Virus record (IMG/VR): IMGVR_UViG_3300048121_000720
Span: 1-26,677 of that record
Source of the DNA: a virus
Direction: 5' to 3' (one strand)
DNA: 26,677 nucleotides
The notes under the pieces were generated by a model. The model was not told where the DNA came from. It saw nothing but the letters and a program-made list of their open reading frames with translations, and did no database searches. This document shows, piece by piece, positions 5,087-13,067 of the stretch (the stretch's first letter is position 1; every line of letters starts with the position of its first letter). A program made the translations under genes and the position numbers.

Positions 5087-5339
5087 AGATTCAAGACTAG
5101 AACGCGCTGGTGTTTCTGGCTACAACAAGCCAAAAGCAACACCTAACCACCCAACTAAAAGCCACGTGGTTGTTGCCAAAGAAGGTGACCAAGTAAAGAC
5201 CATTCGTTTTGGTCAACAAGGCGTCAAAGGCAGTCCTGACGGTTCTGCACGAAACAAGTCTTTCAAAGCACGTCACGCAAAGAACATCTCTAAGGGCAAG
5301 ATGAGCGCAGCTTATTGGGCTGATAAAGTTAAGTGGTAA
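5079..5339 (+). CDS. Conserved phage protein, DUF6321-like
   Basis: An 86-residue basic protein. It contains the block NKPKATPNHPTKSHVVVAK followed by KTIRFGQQGVKGSPDGSARN and a Lys-rich C-terminus ending AAYWADKVKW. These blocks are very conserved in a phage family of unknown function that I recall as DUF6321. It is located between terL and the portal gene, and the high positive charge suggests contact with DNA or the packaging machinery. The start overlaps the preceding Cys-rich gene by 8 bases. Confidence 0.8.
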   Translation: MAKDSRLERAGVSGYNKPKATPNHPTKSHVVVAKEGDQVKTIRFGQQGVKGSPDGSARNKSFKARHAKNISKGKMSAAYWADKVKW

Positions 5340-5348
5340 AGGAATAAA

Positions 5349-7325
5349 ATGGAAGACTACGAAAACAATTTCCCAGATCAAAAGTTAGAAAACTGGGTGA
5401 TGGACAAAGCCGAAAGGTGGCGTGATCACTACACAATTAACTACAAAGAAAAGTTTGACGAGTACTACCGACTTTGGCGTGGCGTATGGGCTGCTGAGGA
5501 TAAGACCCGAGAGTCCGAGCGTAGTCGTTTGATCTCCCCTGCCCTTCAGCAAGCTGTGGAATCTGCAGTTGCTGAGGTAGAAGAGGCTACCTTTGGTCGT
5601 GGTAAATGGTTTGATATTGACGATGACCGCAAAGATGAAGAAAAAGGTGACGTTGAGTTTCTTAAGAACCAACTAGACGAGGACTTTAAGTTCACCAAAA
5701 CTCGTCGGGCTGTCGCTGAGTGCTTGATTAACTCTGCTGTCTTTGGTACTGGTTGTGCAGAACTTGTACTTGAGGAAGTCAAAGAAATGAAACCTGCTAC
5801 TCAGCCCGTTATGGACGGAGCTATGCAGGCTGTGGGTGTCAACATTAGCGATCGTTTTGTCGTTAAGTTGCGTCCTATCCTTCCTCAGAATTTCTTGATT
5901 GACCCTGTTGCTTGCAATATCGAAGAAGCCATGGGTGTTATCATTGATGAATTTGTTCCTAAACATCAAGTGCTGCAAGGTATCGAGAATGGTATCTACA
6001 AAGATGTAAAAATTGAAGATGCTGACACAGATACAGACCTTGAAGCAGACAAAGAAATTACCGCCTATGACGACGATAAGGTTCGTCTGACTCGTTACTA
6101 CGGTCTGGTGCCAAAACACTTGTTTGTTGACGCTACCGAAGAGTCCGAAGACGATGAAATGTCTGATTTGGAAGAGAAAGAAGACAAAGAAGACGAAGAA
6201 GGCTACGTAGAAGCAATTATTGTCGTTGCAAATGGCGGTCAGTTGCTTAAAGTAGAAGAAAACCCTTACATGATGCAGGATCGCCCTGTTATTGCATTCC
6301 CTTGGGATGTGGTTCCCGGTAAATTCTGGGGTCGTGGTATTTGTGAGAAGGGTTATAACAGCCAGAAAGCGCTTGATGCTGAGCTTCGTGCCCGTATTGA
6401 CGCTTTGGCACTTACGGTTCATCCTATGTTGGCTATGGATGCCACACGAATGCCACGTGGGGCTAAGTTGGAAGTCCGTCCCGGTAAGACGATCCTTACC
6501 AACGGCAACCCAGCTGAGATCCTTCAGCCCTTTAAGTTTGGTAACCTCGATCAAGTCACCTTTAACCAAGCTGCAGAACTCCAAAAGATGGTGCAGATGG
6601 CTACGGGTGCTGTTGATGCCGCTGGTATCCCCGGTTCAATCAACGGTGAGGCTGCTGCAGGAGCTGTTTCGATGTCATTGGGTGCGATTATCAAGCGCCA
6701 CAAGCGCACACTAATCAACTTCCAAGAATGTTTCCTAATCCCAATGATCGAAAAGACCGCTTGGCGCTACATGCAGTTTGATCCTGACAATTATCCTGTC
6801 AAAGACTACAAGTTTGTGCCTTCTAGTTCGTTGGGTGTGATTGCTCGTGAGTATGAAGTTACTCAGCTGGTCCAGTTGCTACAAACTGTGGGTCAAGAGA
6901 GCCCAATGTATCCTTTGTTGATCTCTGCGGTTGTTGATAACATGGGCTTGAGTAATCGTGAAGAGCTTATGGCACAACTTAAAGAAGCTGCTCAGCCAAA
7001 CCCAGAAGCAGAACAGATGCAACAACAGCAAATGCAGGCTCAGATGGCTCAAATGCAAGCTCAGTTGTCTTTGGTACAATCACAGGCTCAAAAGTACGCT
7101 GCAGAGGCTCAGAAGGCTACTGTGGAGGCACAGTTGGAGCCACAGGTGGTTCAGGCTAAACTAGCGGCTGCTTTGTCAAATAATCTCCAGAAAGGAGACG
7201 CAGACGAAGCTGAGTTTGCCAAGCGAGCACGGATTGCTGAGTTGATGTTGAAAGAAGAAGACATTAAGAGTAACGAAAGAATTGCTCAAATGCAAATGGC
7301 AACAAAGAACTTGACAAAAATGTAA
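5349..7325 (+). CDS. Portal protein
   Basis: A 658-residue protein in the position and size range of podovirus portals, which form the dodecameric ring at one capsid vertex through which DNA enters and leaves. The N-terminal region is helical and charged. Residues 262-286 are extremely acidic (EESEDDEMSDLEEKEDKEDEE), probably a flexible loop. A conserved core includes AFPWDVVPGKFWGRG and the GAVDAAGIPGS/GEAAAGAVSM region. The C-terminus (about 550-607) is a Gln/Ala/Met-rich coiled coil, as in portal barrel domains. A TAAAGGA site precedes the ATG. Another promoter overlaps its 3' end. Confidence 0.9.
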   Translation: MEDYENNFPDQKLENWVMDKAERWRDHYTINYKEKFDEYYRLWRGVWAAEDKTRESERSRLISPALQQAVESAVAEVEEATFGRGKWFDIDDDRKDEEKGDVEFLKNQLDEDFKFTKTRRAVAECLINSAVFGTGCAELVLEEVKEMKPATQPVMDGAMQAVGVNISDRFVVKLRPILPQNFLIDPVACNIEEAMGVIIDEFVPKHQVLQGIENGIYKDVKIEDADTDTDLEADKEITAYDDDKVRLTRYYGLVPKHLFVDATEESEDDEMSDLEEKEDKEDEEGYVEAIIVVANGGQLLKVEENPYMMQDRPVIAFPWDVVPGKFWGRGICEKGYNSQKALDAELRARIDALALTVHPMLAMDATRMPRGAKLEVRPGKTILTNGNPAEILQPFKFGNLDQVTFNQAAELQKMVQMATGAVDAAGIPGSINGEAAAGAVSMSLGAIIKRHKRTLINFQECFLIPMIEKTAWRYMQFDPDNYPVKDYKFVPSSSLGVIAREYEVTQLVQLLQTVGQESPMYPLLISAVVDNMGLSNREELMAQLKEAAQPNPEAEQMQQQQMQAQMAQMQAQLSLVQSQAQKYAAEAQKATVEAQLEPQVVQAKLAAALSNNLQKGDADEAEFAKRARIAELMLKEEDIKSNERIAQMQMATKNLTKM

Positions 7326-7339
7326 AAGTATGATATAAT
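7311..7339 (+). promoter_or_regulatory. Consensus sigma70 promoter for scaffold/capsid genes
   Basis: TTGACA (7311-7316), a 17-base spacer and TATAAT (7334-7339), with TG one base before the -10. The -35 lies inside the last codons of the portal gene. The leader to the next ATG (7381) is about 35 bases. It should boost the scaffold and major capsid genes, which are needed in high copy. Confidence 0.9.
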
Positions 7340-7380
7340 AGTAATTATATGTATCTCTCCGTATACGAAAGGAAAAAGAG

Positions 7381-7623
7381 ATGGATAAAGAATTACAAGA
7401 GTATTACGAAAACCTATTAGACCTGTTCACCCATAAAGGCTGGAGTCAGTTCATCGAAGACATTGAAGGTAATGCCGAGATGCTACGGGATATCATGACC
7501 ATTAAGGATGAACAGGGCTTTTGGTACAGACGAGGACAAGTAGAAGCTGTTCAGCGGATCCTTTCTTATGAGTCTACTATTAAAGATAGTTATGAGGACT
7601 TTGAGAGGCAAGCAGATGAGTAA
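7381..7623 (+). CDS. Small acidic phage protein downstream of portal
   Basis: An 80-residue acidic, helical protein (MDKELQEYYENLLDLF near the start, a conserved-looking block FWYRRGQVEAVQRIL near residues 47-61). AAAGGAAAAAGAG precedes the ATG. It is the first gene after the 7311 promoter and overlaps the zinc-ribbon gene by 8 bases. Similar short acidic proteins occur beside the portal in podophages, but the role is unknown; helping capsid assembly would fit the location only. Confidence 0.75.
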   Translation: MDKELQEYYENLLDLFTHKGWSQFIEDIEGNAEMLRDIMTIKDEQGFWYRRGQVEAVQRILSYESTIKDSYEDFERQADE

Positions 7624-7852
7624 GCGGATATTTGAATTTGTTTGTACAGATGGCCACCTCTTTGATCGTTTAGTCGATTCGGAAAGCCGAACAACCGACT
7701 GCAAAGAGTGTGGCAAAGTCGCAACTAGAATCATAAGCACGCCGATGGTAAAACTGGAGGGCGTTACCGGAGACTTTCCCGGAGCAGCAATGCAATGGGA
7801 ACGAAAACGTGCTGAGAAACTAGCTGCTGATTCTAAACGGAGTGCCGACTAA
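7616..7852 (+). CDS. Zinc-ribbon protein, FmdB-like
   Basis: A 78-residue protein. The start at 7616 is chosen because GAGAGG lies 7 bases upstream; the longer frame from 7568 lacks a ribosome site and overlaps the previous gene more. The sequence FEFVCTDGHLFDRLV with C-x2-C in DCKECGKVATRIIS resembles the FmdB-type zinc ribbon (first half-site C..GH, second CxxCG followed by A-x-R). It probably binds one zinc ion. FmdB-like proteins are thought regulatory, but in phages they turn up in morphogenesis operons without known function. Confidence 0.75.
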   Translation: MSKRIFEFVCTDGHLFDRLVDSESRTTDCKECGKVATRIISTPMVKLEGVTGDFPGAAMQWERKRAEKLAADSKRSAD

Positions 7853-7908
7853 CGTCATAAGCACTTATAATTTATTTCCACAATGCTTTACATAGCACGG
7901 AGTACAAT

Positions 7909-8709
7909 ATGGCAACATTTATTGATGAAGACGAGAATAATTCACAAGAGACCGAACAATTCGATACCCTCGATAGTGAACAGACTGAACAGGTAGAAGA
8001 GACTCAAGAAGAGCAACCTCAGGATACCGAAGAAGAAGAAGACGACATTCCTGATAAGTATAAGGGCAAATCTGTTAAAGACATTGTCCGTATGCACCAA
8101 GAAGCCGAAAGGGCAATTGGTAAACAAGGAAGTGAAGTTGGTGAGCTTCGGAAGTTAGTTGACGATTATATTCGCGCCCAATCCATCACACAACAAGCCC
8201 CTGAAGTCGACGAAGAGATTGATTTCTTTGATAACCCTAACGAAGCCGTTGCAAAGGCTATTGAGAAGCATCCTAAGATTCGTGAAGCAGAAATGCTTTC
8301 GGAACAGATGAAACGTGCTCAGGCTTTGAGTACACTTAAGTCAGAACATCCTGATTTTGAAGAAATTGTTCAAGATCCTGCTTTTGCAGAATGGGTTACT
8401 GGCAGTAAGGTACGCCAAGAACTGTATGTACGTGCTGATCAAAAGTTTGACTTTGATGCAGCTAGTGAGCTGTTATCTACGTGGAAAGAACGTAAGAACG
8501 TAGTGCAACAAACAGCAGCTGTTGAACAGGCTTCTCGTAAACAAGCTATTAAGGCGGCTAGTACGGGAAGTAGCAAAGGCACCGGAGAGTCTTCAAAGAA
8601 AACATATCGAAGAGCCGACATTATTGAACTCATGAGAACGAACCCAGACCGCTACGAGCAACTTGCACCAGAAATTATGCAAGCGTATGCGGAGGGTCGT
8701 GTTAAGTAA
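7909..8709 (+). CDS. Capsid assembly scaffolding protein
   Basis: A 266-residue protein directly before the major capsid gene. The N-terminal 45 residues are highly acidic (long Glu/Asp/Gln runs ending EEEEDDIPDKYKGK). This is followed by a block resembling T7-like scaffold proteins (SVKDIVRMHQEAERAIGKQG), then helical coils and a basic, Ser/Lys-rich segment near the C-terminus. Scaffolds guide procapsid assembly and are then released. The start has GGAG at 7 bases. No protease motif is visible, so exit of intact scaffold is likely. Confidence 0.88.
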   Translation: MATFIDEDENNSQETEQFDTLDSEQTEQVEETQEEQPQDTEEEEDDIPDKYKGKSVKDIVRMHQEAERAIGKQGSEVGELRKLVDDYIRAQSITQQAPEVDEEIDFFDNPNEAVAKAIEKHPKIREAEMLSEQMKRAQALSTLKSEHPDFEEIVQDPAFAEWVTGSKVRQELYVRADQKFDFDAASELLSTWKERKNVVQQTAAVEQASRKQAIKAASTGSSKGTGESSKKTYRRADIIELMRTNPDRYEQLAPEIMQAYAEGRVK

Positions 8710-8731
8710 ATCATTCTGAAAGGAAATTATA

Positions 8732-9637
8732 ATGGCACTCGGAACTAATCACGTCACCAACACTACTGGTGCAACCTTTATCCCCGAACTGTGGTCTGAC
8801 GAAATCATCGCAGCCTACAAACAAAACCTCGTCATGGCAAACCTCGTCTCTAAGATGTCCTTCAAGGGCAAAAAAGGCGACACCTTGCACATCCCTAAGC
8901 CTACTCGTGGCTCTGCATCTGCTAAGGCTGCTTCTACGCAAGTGACTCTGCAAGCTGCTACTGAGTCTGAAGTTCAGGTGTTGGTGAACAAGCACTATGA
9001 ATATAGCCGCTTGATCGAAGACATCACCGAAGTTCAAGCTCTGGCTTCTCTGCGTAAGTTCTACACTGGCGACGCTGGTTATGCACTGGCTAAGCAGGTT
9101 GATAGCGACTTGGTTGCTTTGGGTCGCGATGCTGCTGCTGACATTACCTATGACGGCGGTACTGCTGTTGTTGGTGATGACGGTGAGACTGCTTATAACG
9201 GCTCTAACGCTGCAGCTCTGGCTGACGCAGGTATCCGTCGTATGATCCAGACTCTGGACGATGCTGACGTTCCCATGGACGGTCGTGTGTTGGTTGTTCC
9301 TCCTTCTGCTCGCAACACCCTGATGGGTCTGGCTCGTTTCACCGAGCAAGCCTTTACTGGTGAAGTTGGCGGTGCGAACACCATCCGTAACGGTCAGATT
9401 GGTGACATCTACGGCGTTAAAGTCTATGTGACCACCAACGCTGACACCACCACTGGTGGCGATCGTGTGGGTCTGATGTTCCACAAGGACGCTTTCGTGT
9501 TGGCTGAGCAAATGGGCGTTCGCTCACAGACTCAGTACAAGCAAGAGTACTTGGGTACGTTGTTCACCTCTGACATGTTGTACGGTGTCAAGTCACTGCG
9601 CGACGAGGCATTTGTCCCTGTCGTTATGCCTGCTTAA
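8732..9637 (+). CDS. Major capsid protein
   Basis: A 301-residue protein starting MALGTNHVTNTTGATFIPELW, then SDEIIAAYKQNLVMANLV. These features, with the size and the position after the scaffold, fit a podovirus coat protein; an HK97-type fold is inferred. It has no N-terminal delta domain, consistent with a separate scaffold. Codons in this gene are more uniform and GC-richer than those of its neighbours, as in highly expressed genes. AAGGA precedes the start. A hairpin terminator follows within about 12-40 bases, so its mRNA may have a defined 3' end. Confidence 0.92.
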   Translation: MALGTNHVTNTTGATFIPELWSDEIIAAYKQNLVMANLVSKMSFKGKKGDTLHIPKPTRGSASAKAASTQVTLQAATESEVQVLVNKHYEYSRLIEDITEVQALASLRKFYTGDAGYALAKQVDSDLVALGRDAAADITYDGGTAVVGDDGETAYNGSNAAALADAGIRRMIQTLDDADVPMDGRVLVVPPSARNTLMGLARFTEQAFTGEVGGANTIRNGQIGDIYGVKVYVTTNADTTTGGDRVGLMFHKDAFVLAEQMGVRSQTQYKQEYLGTLFTSDMLYGVKSLRDEAFVPVVMPA

Positions 9638-9648
9638 TAGCTAGGTTG

Positions 9649-9679
9649 AATGGGGTTGTTATGAGCAGCCCCGTTCTTT
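9649..9679 (+). terminator. Rho-independent terminator after capsid gene
   Basis: GGGGTTG (9652-9658), loop TTATGAG, CAGCCCC (9666-9672), extended to about 10 pairs by flanking AAT/GTT including G-T pairs, then CTTTT. It would limit readthrough from the capsid mRNA into the fibre genes and help keep capsid protein levels high. Confidence 0.75.
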
Positions 9680-9734
9680 TAGTTTCTTCATGTGAGGGGG
9701 CTAAACGAACTAAAAATTAACCTAAGGAAAACCT

Positions 9735-11075
9735 ATGGCTATTTATCGTGGTATCGGTGGTGCAGGGGATAGCACTACAGACGCAACAGTTACCGCAGTC
9801 ACTGAGCAGGCTACCAACGCCGCCACTAGTGCAACAAACGCCGCCTCTTCAGCTTCTTCAGCTGCCTCTAGTGCCACAGCTGCATCTACCTCAGCCTCTA
9901 ATGCCGCTACAAGCGCCTCAGCTGCCTCTACAGACGCTGATGATGCCGCTGCTCGTGCTGCTGCTGCTTTAGCCTCTGAGACAGCCGCCGCTACTTCTGA
10001 GACTAACGCGGCAACAAGTGAAACTAATGCTGCAACCTCAGAGACTAATGCAGCAACGAGTGAGACTAACGCAGCTACTAGCGAAACCAATGCTGCCACA
10101 AGTGCTGGTGTTGCTGCTCTAAACGCTACCTCAGCTGCTGATAGCGCTTCATCTGCCGCTACCTCAGCCTCTAATGCGGCTACCAGTGAAACTAATGCCT
10201 CTAACAGTGCTACTGCTGCTCAGACTGCACAAACAGCCGCTGAGACCGCACAAGCTGCCGCAGAAGCTGCACAAGAAGCTATTGATGGTTTGTATCTTGG
10301 GGCACAAACATCTGATCCCTCTGTTGATTTGAATGGTGACCCTGTTACTGCTGGTGACTGGTATTACAACACTACAACAGCTGTTACTCGTATTTATGAT
10401 GGCTCTGCTTGGAACAACGGAGCTGTTAGCACAAATGACTTTTTGTTAGCTGTAAACAATCTGTCTGATATTGACAGTGCAACTACTGCTCGTACAAACC
10501 TTGGGTTAGGCACAGCTGCTACAACGGACGCTACTGATTATGCTACTGCGGCTCAGGGGTCAAACGCTGACACTGCTTATGGCTGGGGTGACCACTCTCT
10601 AGCTGGTTACTTGTCTAGCTACACAGAGTCAGACCCTGTTTATACAGCTTCATCATGGTTTGGGACAACAAACAATGCCAGTCAATGGGACACTGCTTAT
10701 GGGTGGGGAGATCATGCCTCTGCTGGTTATTACAGCGCAAGCGGTGGTACTGTTAGCGGCGATGTAGACGTAACAGGCTCTGTAACCGCTACAAGTTTCT
10801 CTGGTGACGGTAGCGCACTGACAGGTATTGATACTTTACCAGATCAAACAGGTAACAGTGGTAAATACCTAACAACAGATGGTACAGACCCATCATGGGC
10901 TGAGTTGGACACGGATGCAAACAGTACAACTAAGGGGTTGTATGAGCATAGTAATACCATTTCGACTAACTACACAATCGGTACAGGGAATAATGCAATG
11001 AGTACAGGACCTATGACGATTGCTTCTGGTGTTTCTGTTACTGTCCCAAGCGGTAGTCGCTGGGTTATTGTTTAA
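9735..11075 (+). CDS. Tail fibre / virion attachment protein with Ala-Ser-Thr repeats
   Basis: A 446-residue protein. The N-terminus IYRGIGGAGDSTTD matches the start of many podophage tail fibres and probably attaches to the tail. Residues about 25-180 are Ala/Ser/Thr/Asn-rich heptad-like sequence, likely trimeric coiled coil, including five SETNAAT copies plus one variant. Two AYGWGDH-x-x-AGY fibre repeats begin near residues 279 and 319. The C-terminus (ISTNYTIGTGNNAMSTGP then SVTVPSGSRWVIV) is the knob-like end common in phage fibres. AAGGA precedes the ATG. It starts the adhesin cassette. Confidence 0.85.
   Translation: MAIYRGIGGAGDSTTDATVTAVTEQATNAATSATNAASSASSAASSATAASTSASNAATSASAASTDADDAAARAAAALASETAAATSETNAATSETNAATSETNAATSETNAATSETNAATSAGVAALNATSAADSASSAATSASNAATSETNASNSATAAQTAQTAAETAQAAAEAAQEAIDGLYLGAQTSDPSVDLNGDPVTAGDWYYNTTTAVTRIYDGSAWNNGAVSTNDFLLAVNNLSDIDSATTARTNLGLGTAATTDATDYATAAQGSNADTAYGWGDHSLAGYLSSYTESDPVYTASSWFGTTNNASQWDTAYGWGDHASAGYYSASGGTVSGDVDVTGSVTATSFSGDGSALTGIDTLPDQTGNSGKYLTTDGTDPSWAELDTDANSTTKGLYEHSNTISTNYTIGTGNNAMSTGPMTIASGVSVTVPSGSRWVIV
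9975..10100 (+). repeat. Six tandem 21-bp repeats coding SET(N/A)AAT
   Basis: Residues 81-122 consist of one SETAAAT and five SETNAAT units. The protein copies are identical, yet the DNA copies differ at many third positions, and the Ser codon switches between TCN and AGY types (TCT, TCT, AGT, TCA, AGT, AGC). The repeat is therefore kept at the protein level. Confidence 0.85.
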
Positions 11076-11084
11076 GGAAAAGAT

Positions 11085-12122
11085 ATGAGTATTGTTTTAA
11101 ATGGAACGACAGGGGTAACAACGCCTGATGTAACCAGTGATGGTTTGACGGTTGACTCCACTACGCTGGTTGTTGATGAGACAAATAATCGGGTAGGTGT
11201 TGGGACGAGTTCGCCGGCTGCGAAGTTGGATGTCTATGACACCGCCGTGGCAACATATCCCGTGCAAGCTGCGCAATTTGGGAACAGTGGAGGCGCTCAA
11301 GGTGCGTTTCAGATAATTGGTTATAGCAACCTCGAATGGGGTTTTAACGCACTGAATTCACGAAATCTAGTTTTCAATACAAATCAGACAGAACGCATGC
11401 GCATCAACTCCTCAGGCAACGTAGGTATTGGTACGAGTTCACCGGGGGCAAAACTGCATTTATTTGCGGCTACCGCCGGTGCTTTTGCAGGACTTCGAGT
11501 AGGGCAAAATGATGGCTATGCTCAAATAGGCACTGATAATGGTGGGCTGTTGATGTATACAGGAACCACCGAACGCGCCCGCATTGACTCCAGTGGTAAC
11601 TTGCTGGTGGGGACGACGAGTGCTTTGTATAGTAATAGAGTTGTATCGTCTGGAGGTTTTGCCTCGCTTAATCACCCACAATTCAACATCACTAGCACAA
11701 ACTCGTCCACTCCTTTTGAGTGGGTGTTGCGTAGCGGTTCGTCAATGCAGTTCTATGTAAACAATGCAACTGTATTGGCTACGCTAAGTTCATCTGGAGT
11801 TTGGACTAATGCATCAGACGCACGCTACAAAGAAAACATCCGTCCAGCAAGCTATGGGCTTTCTGAAGTTATGCAATTGCAGCCTCGTGCATACAACATC
11901 ATTGGCTCTGAAAAACAAGAGATTGGTTTTGTTGCACAAGAGGTAGAGCAGCTAATCCCTGAATTGGTCGAAAGCACAGAAAACTCTGTGACTGGAGAAG
12001 ACCGTTTAACGCTTTCTTACGGACAGCTTTCTGCTGTTATTGTCAAAGCCATCCAAGAACAACAAGCAATTATCGAATCATTAACCGCACGAGTGAGTGC
12101 ATTGGAGGCATCTAATGTCTAA
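11085..12122 (+). CDS. Tail spike/fibre with C-terminal S74 chaperone (autoprotease) domain
   Basis: A 345-residue protein. The body contains repeated VGVGTSSPAAKLDV / VGIGTSSPGAKLHL and TERxRI(D/N)SSGN units, typical of beta-rich fibre shafts. The C-terminus has the Peptidase_S74 intramolecular chaperone signature SDARYKENI at residue 244, with the Ser244/Lys249 dyad spaced as in known self-cleaving members, followed by IGFVAQEVEQLIPELV and a C-terminal coiled coil. This domain trimerises the fibre and then cuts itself off. AAGGA precedes the start. The gene overlaps the next by 8 bases. Confidence 0.88.
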   Translation: MSIVLNGTTGVTTPDVTSDGLTVDSTTLVVDETNNRVGVGTSSPAAKLDVYDTAVATYPVQAAQFGNSGGAQGAFQIIGYSNLEWGFNALNSRNLVFNTNQTERMRINSSGNVGIGTSSPGAKLHLFAATAGAFAGLRVGQNDGYAQIGTDNGGLLMYTGTTERARIDSSGNLLVGTTSALYSNRVVSSGGFASLNHPQFNITSTNSSTPFEWVLRSGSSMQFYVNNATVLATLSSSGVWTNASDARYKENIRPASYGLSEVMQLQPRAYNIIGSEKQEIGFVAQEVEQLIPELVESTENSVTGEDRLTLSYGQLSAVIVKAIQEQQAIIESLTARVSALEASNV

Positions 12123-12750
12123 AATTTCAATCAAGGGCGCTGACACAGGCACAGGAGTTTTTACTCTTGAGTCACCAGCGACCAATACAGATAGAACGCT
12201 AACAATCCCAGACGTTGATGGGTCTATTGTTACAGCAGATAATTTGGGTGCAGTTGACGTTGCGTCTTACAAAAAAAATGGAGTTGCTGGTAAGCTGTTG
12301 GTTAAGTCTGCCCTTGTCACGGACGGTACAAACTATACTAACACCAGTTCTACCAATACATTCATGAGCGACACCCTTACTTTTACGCCAGCTTCAGCTG
12401 ATTCAGAAGTGTGGGTGTCAATTCAAGCATGGGTCACTATAAACCAAACAGGTAGTGATAATGATGCTGTTGGAAATTTATATGCCTACACAGTTCAATC
12501 AAATGGCACAACCCTTATTTCCGCTGTTTCAATACCCACTACCGCAACTGATAATTACATTGGCGGTGTTGATATAGCAAACGGCGGTGAAGTGCGTGAT
12601 TGTGTATCTATCGAAGGTTTAGCAACTAGGTCTTCAGATGGCGTTGTTCGTGTCAGACTTTATGGTTCGTTGGGAAACGATACAACATCTGGTTATGCAG
12701 CAACCATGACTATGTATGTGTGTAGTGCTACCTTTAAGGAGTACCTGTAA
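12115..12750 (+). CDS. Tail fibre-like protein with beta-rich C-terminus
   Basis: A 211-residue protein from the ATG at 12115, chosen over the upstream Met at 12097 because GGAGG lies 7 bases before it. The N-terminal ISIKGADTGTGVFTLESP followed by TDRTLTIPDVDGSIV is a recurrent module of phage virion proteins. The rest is Thr/Ser/Gly-rich beta sequence ending in TMYVCSATFKEYL, compatible with a receptor-binding or shaft domain. It overlaps both neighbours, so it is co-translated with the S74 fibre. The exact target cannot be read from the sequence. Confidence 0.75.
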   Translation: MSKISIKGADTGTGVFTLESPATNTDRTLTIPDVDGSIVTADNLGAVDVASYKKNGVAGKLLVKSALVTDGTNYTNTSSTNTFMSDTLTFTPASADSEVWVSIQAWVTINQTGSDNDAVGNLYAYTVQSNGTTLISAVSIPTTATDNYIGGVDIANGGEVRDCVSIEGLATRSSDGVVRVRLYGSLGNDTTSGYAATMTMYVCSATFKEYL

Positions 12751-13067
12751 TGGATAAACATATACTAACCATTGCGCTGGCAAAACACCTTGACCGTGGT
12801 GATTTCTCTTTAGCTGGCAAAAGTCTTGAAGAATATGTACTTCACTTTGCAGATGGCACAACTGCTCAGGGTACTGACTACGATTTGGAAGCCATTTACG
12901 CTGTTGAAGAAGCTATCCGAAATAAAAGCAAGCGCATTGCTGAACTTAAGAAGTTATTGCTAGACAGCGATTACAAGGTTTTACCTGACTACGACAAGGA
13001 CAGCGAAGCCATCAAAACGCAACGTCAGGCTTGGCGTGAAGAAATACGCACATTGGAGGCACAATGA
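12750..13067 (+). CDS. Probable tail fibre assembly chaperone
   Basis: A 105-residue charged, helical protein. The C-terminus DYKVLPDYDKDSEAIKTQRQ followed by AWREEIR resembles the conserved end of phage tail-fibre assembly proteins (AWR-x-x-[IL]R motif). These small proteins help fibres trimerise and are not always in the virion. The ATG overlaps the previous stop (TAATG) and the gene ends in ATGA with the next. AAGGAG lies upstream. Chaperone function is inferred from the motif and position among fibre genes. Confidence 0.65.
   Translation: MDKHILTIALAKHLDRGDFSLAGKSLEEYVLHFADGTTAQGTDYDLEAIYAVEEAIRNKSKRIAELKKLLLDSDYKVLPDYDKDSEAIKTQRQAWREEIRTLEAQ

Noticed and set aside
5673-6584. 303-codon minus-strand frame inside the portal gene
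   Set aside because: Antisense shadow of a well-supported gene. Its protein is Phe/Cys/Asn-rich low-complexity sequence as expected from reversed acidic codons.
8711-9511. 266-codon minus-strand frame over the major capsid gene
   Set aside because: Antisense shadow caused by the biased codons of the capsid gene; no domain and no ribosome site.
9743-10099. 118-codon minus-strand Ala/Val repeat protein
   Set aside because: Mirror of the SETNAAT fibre repeats on the other strand.
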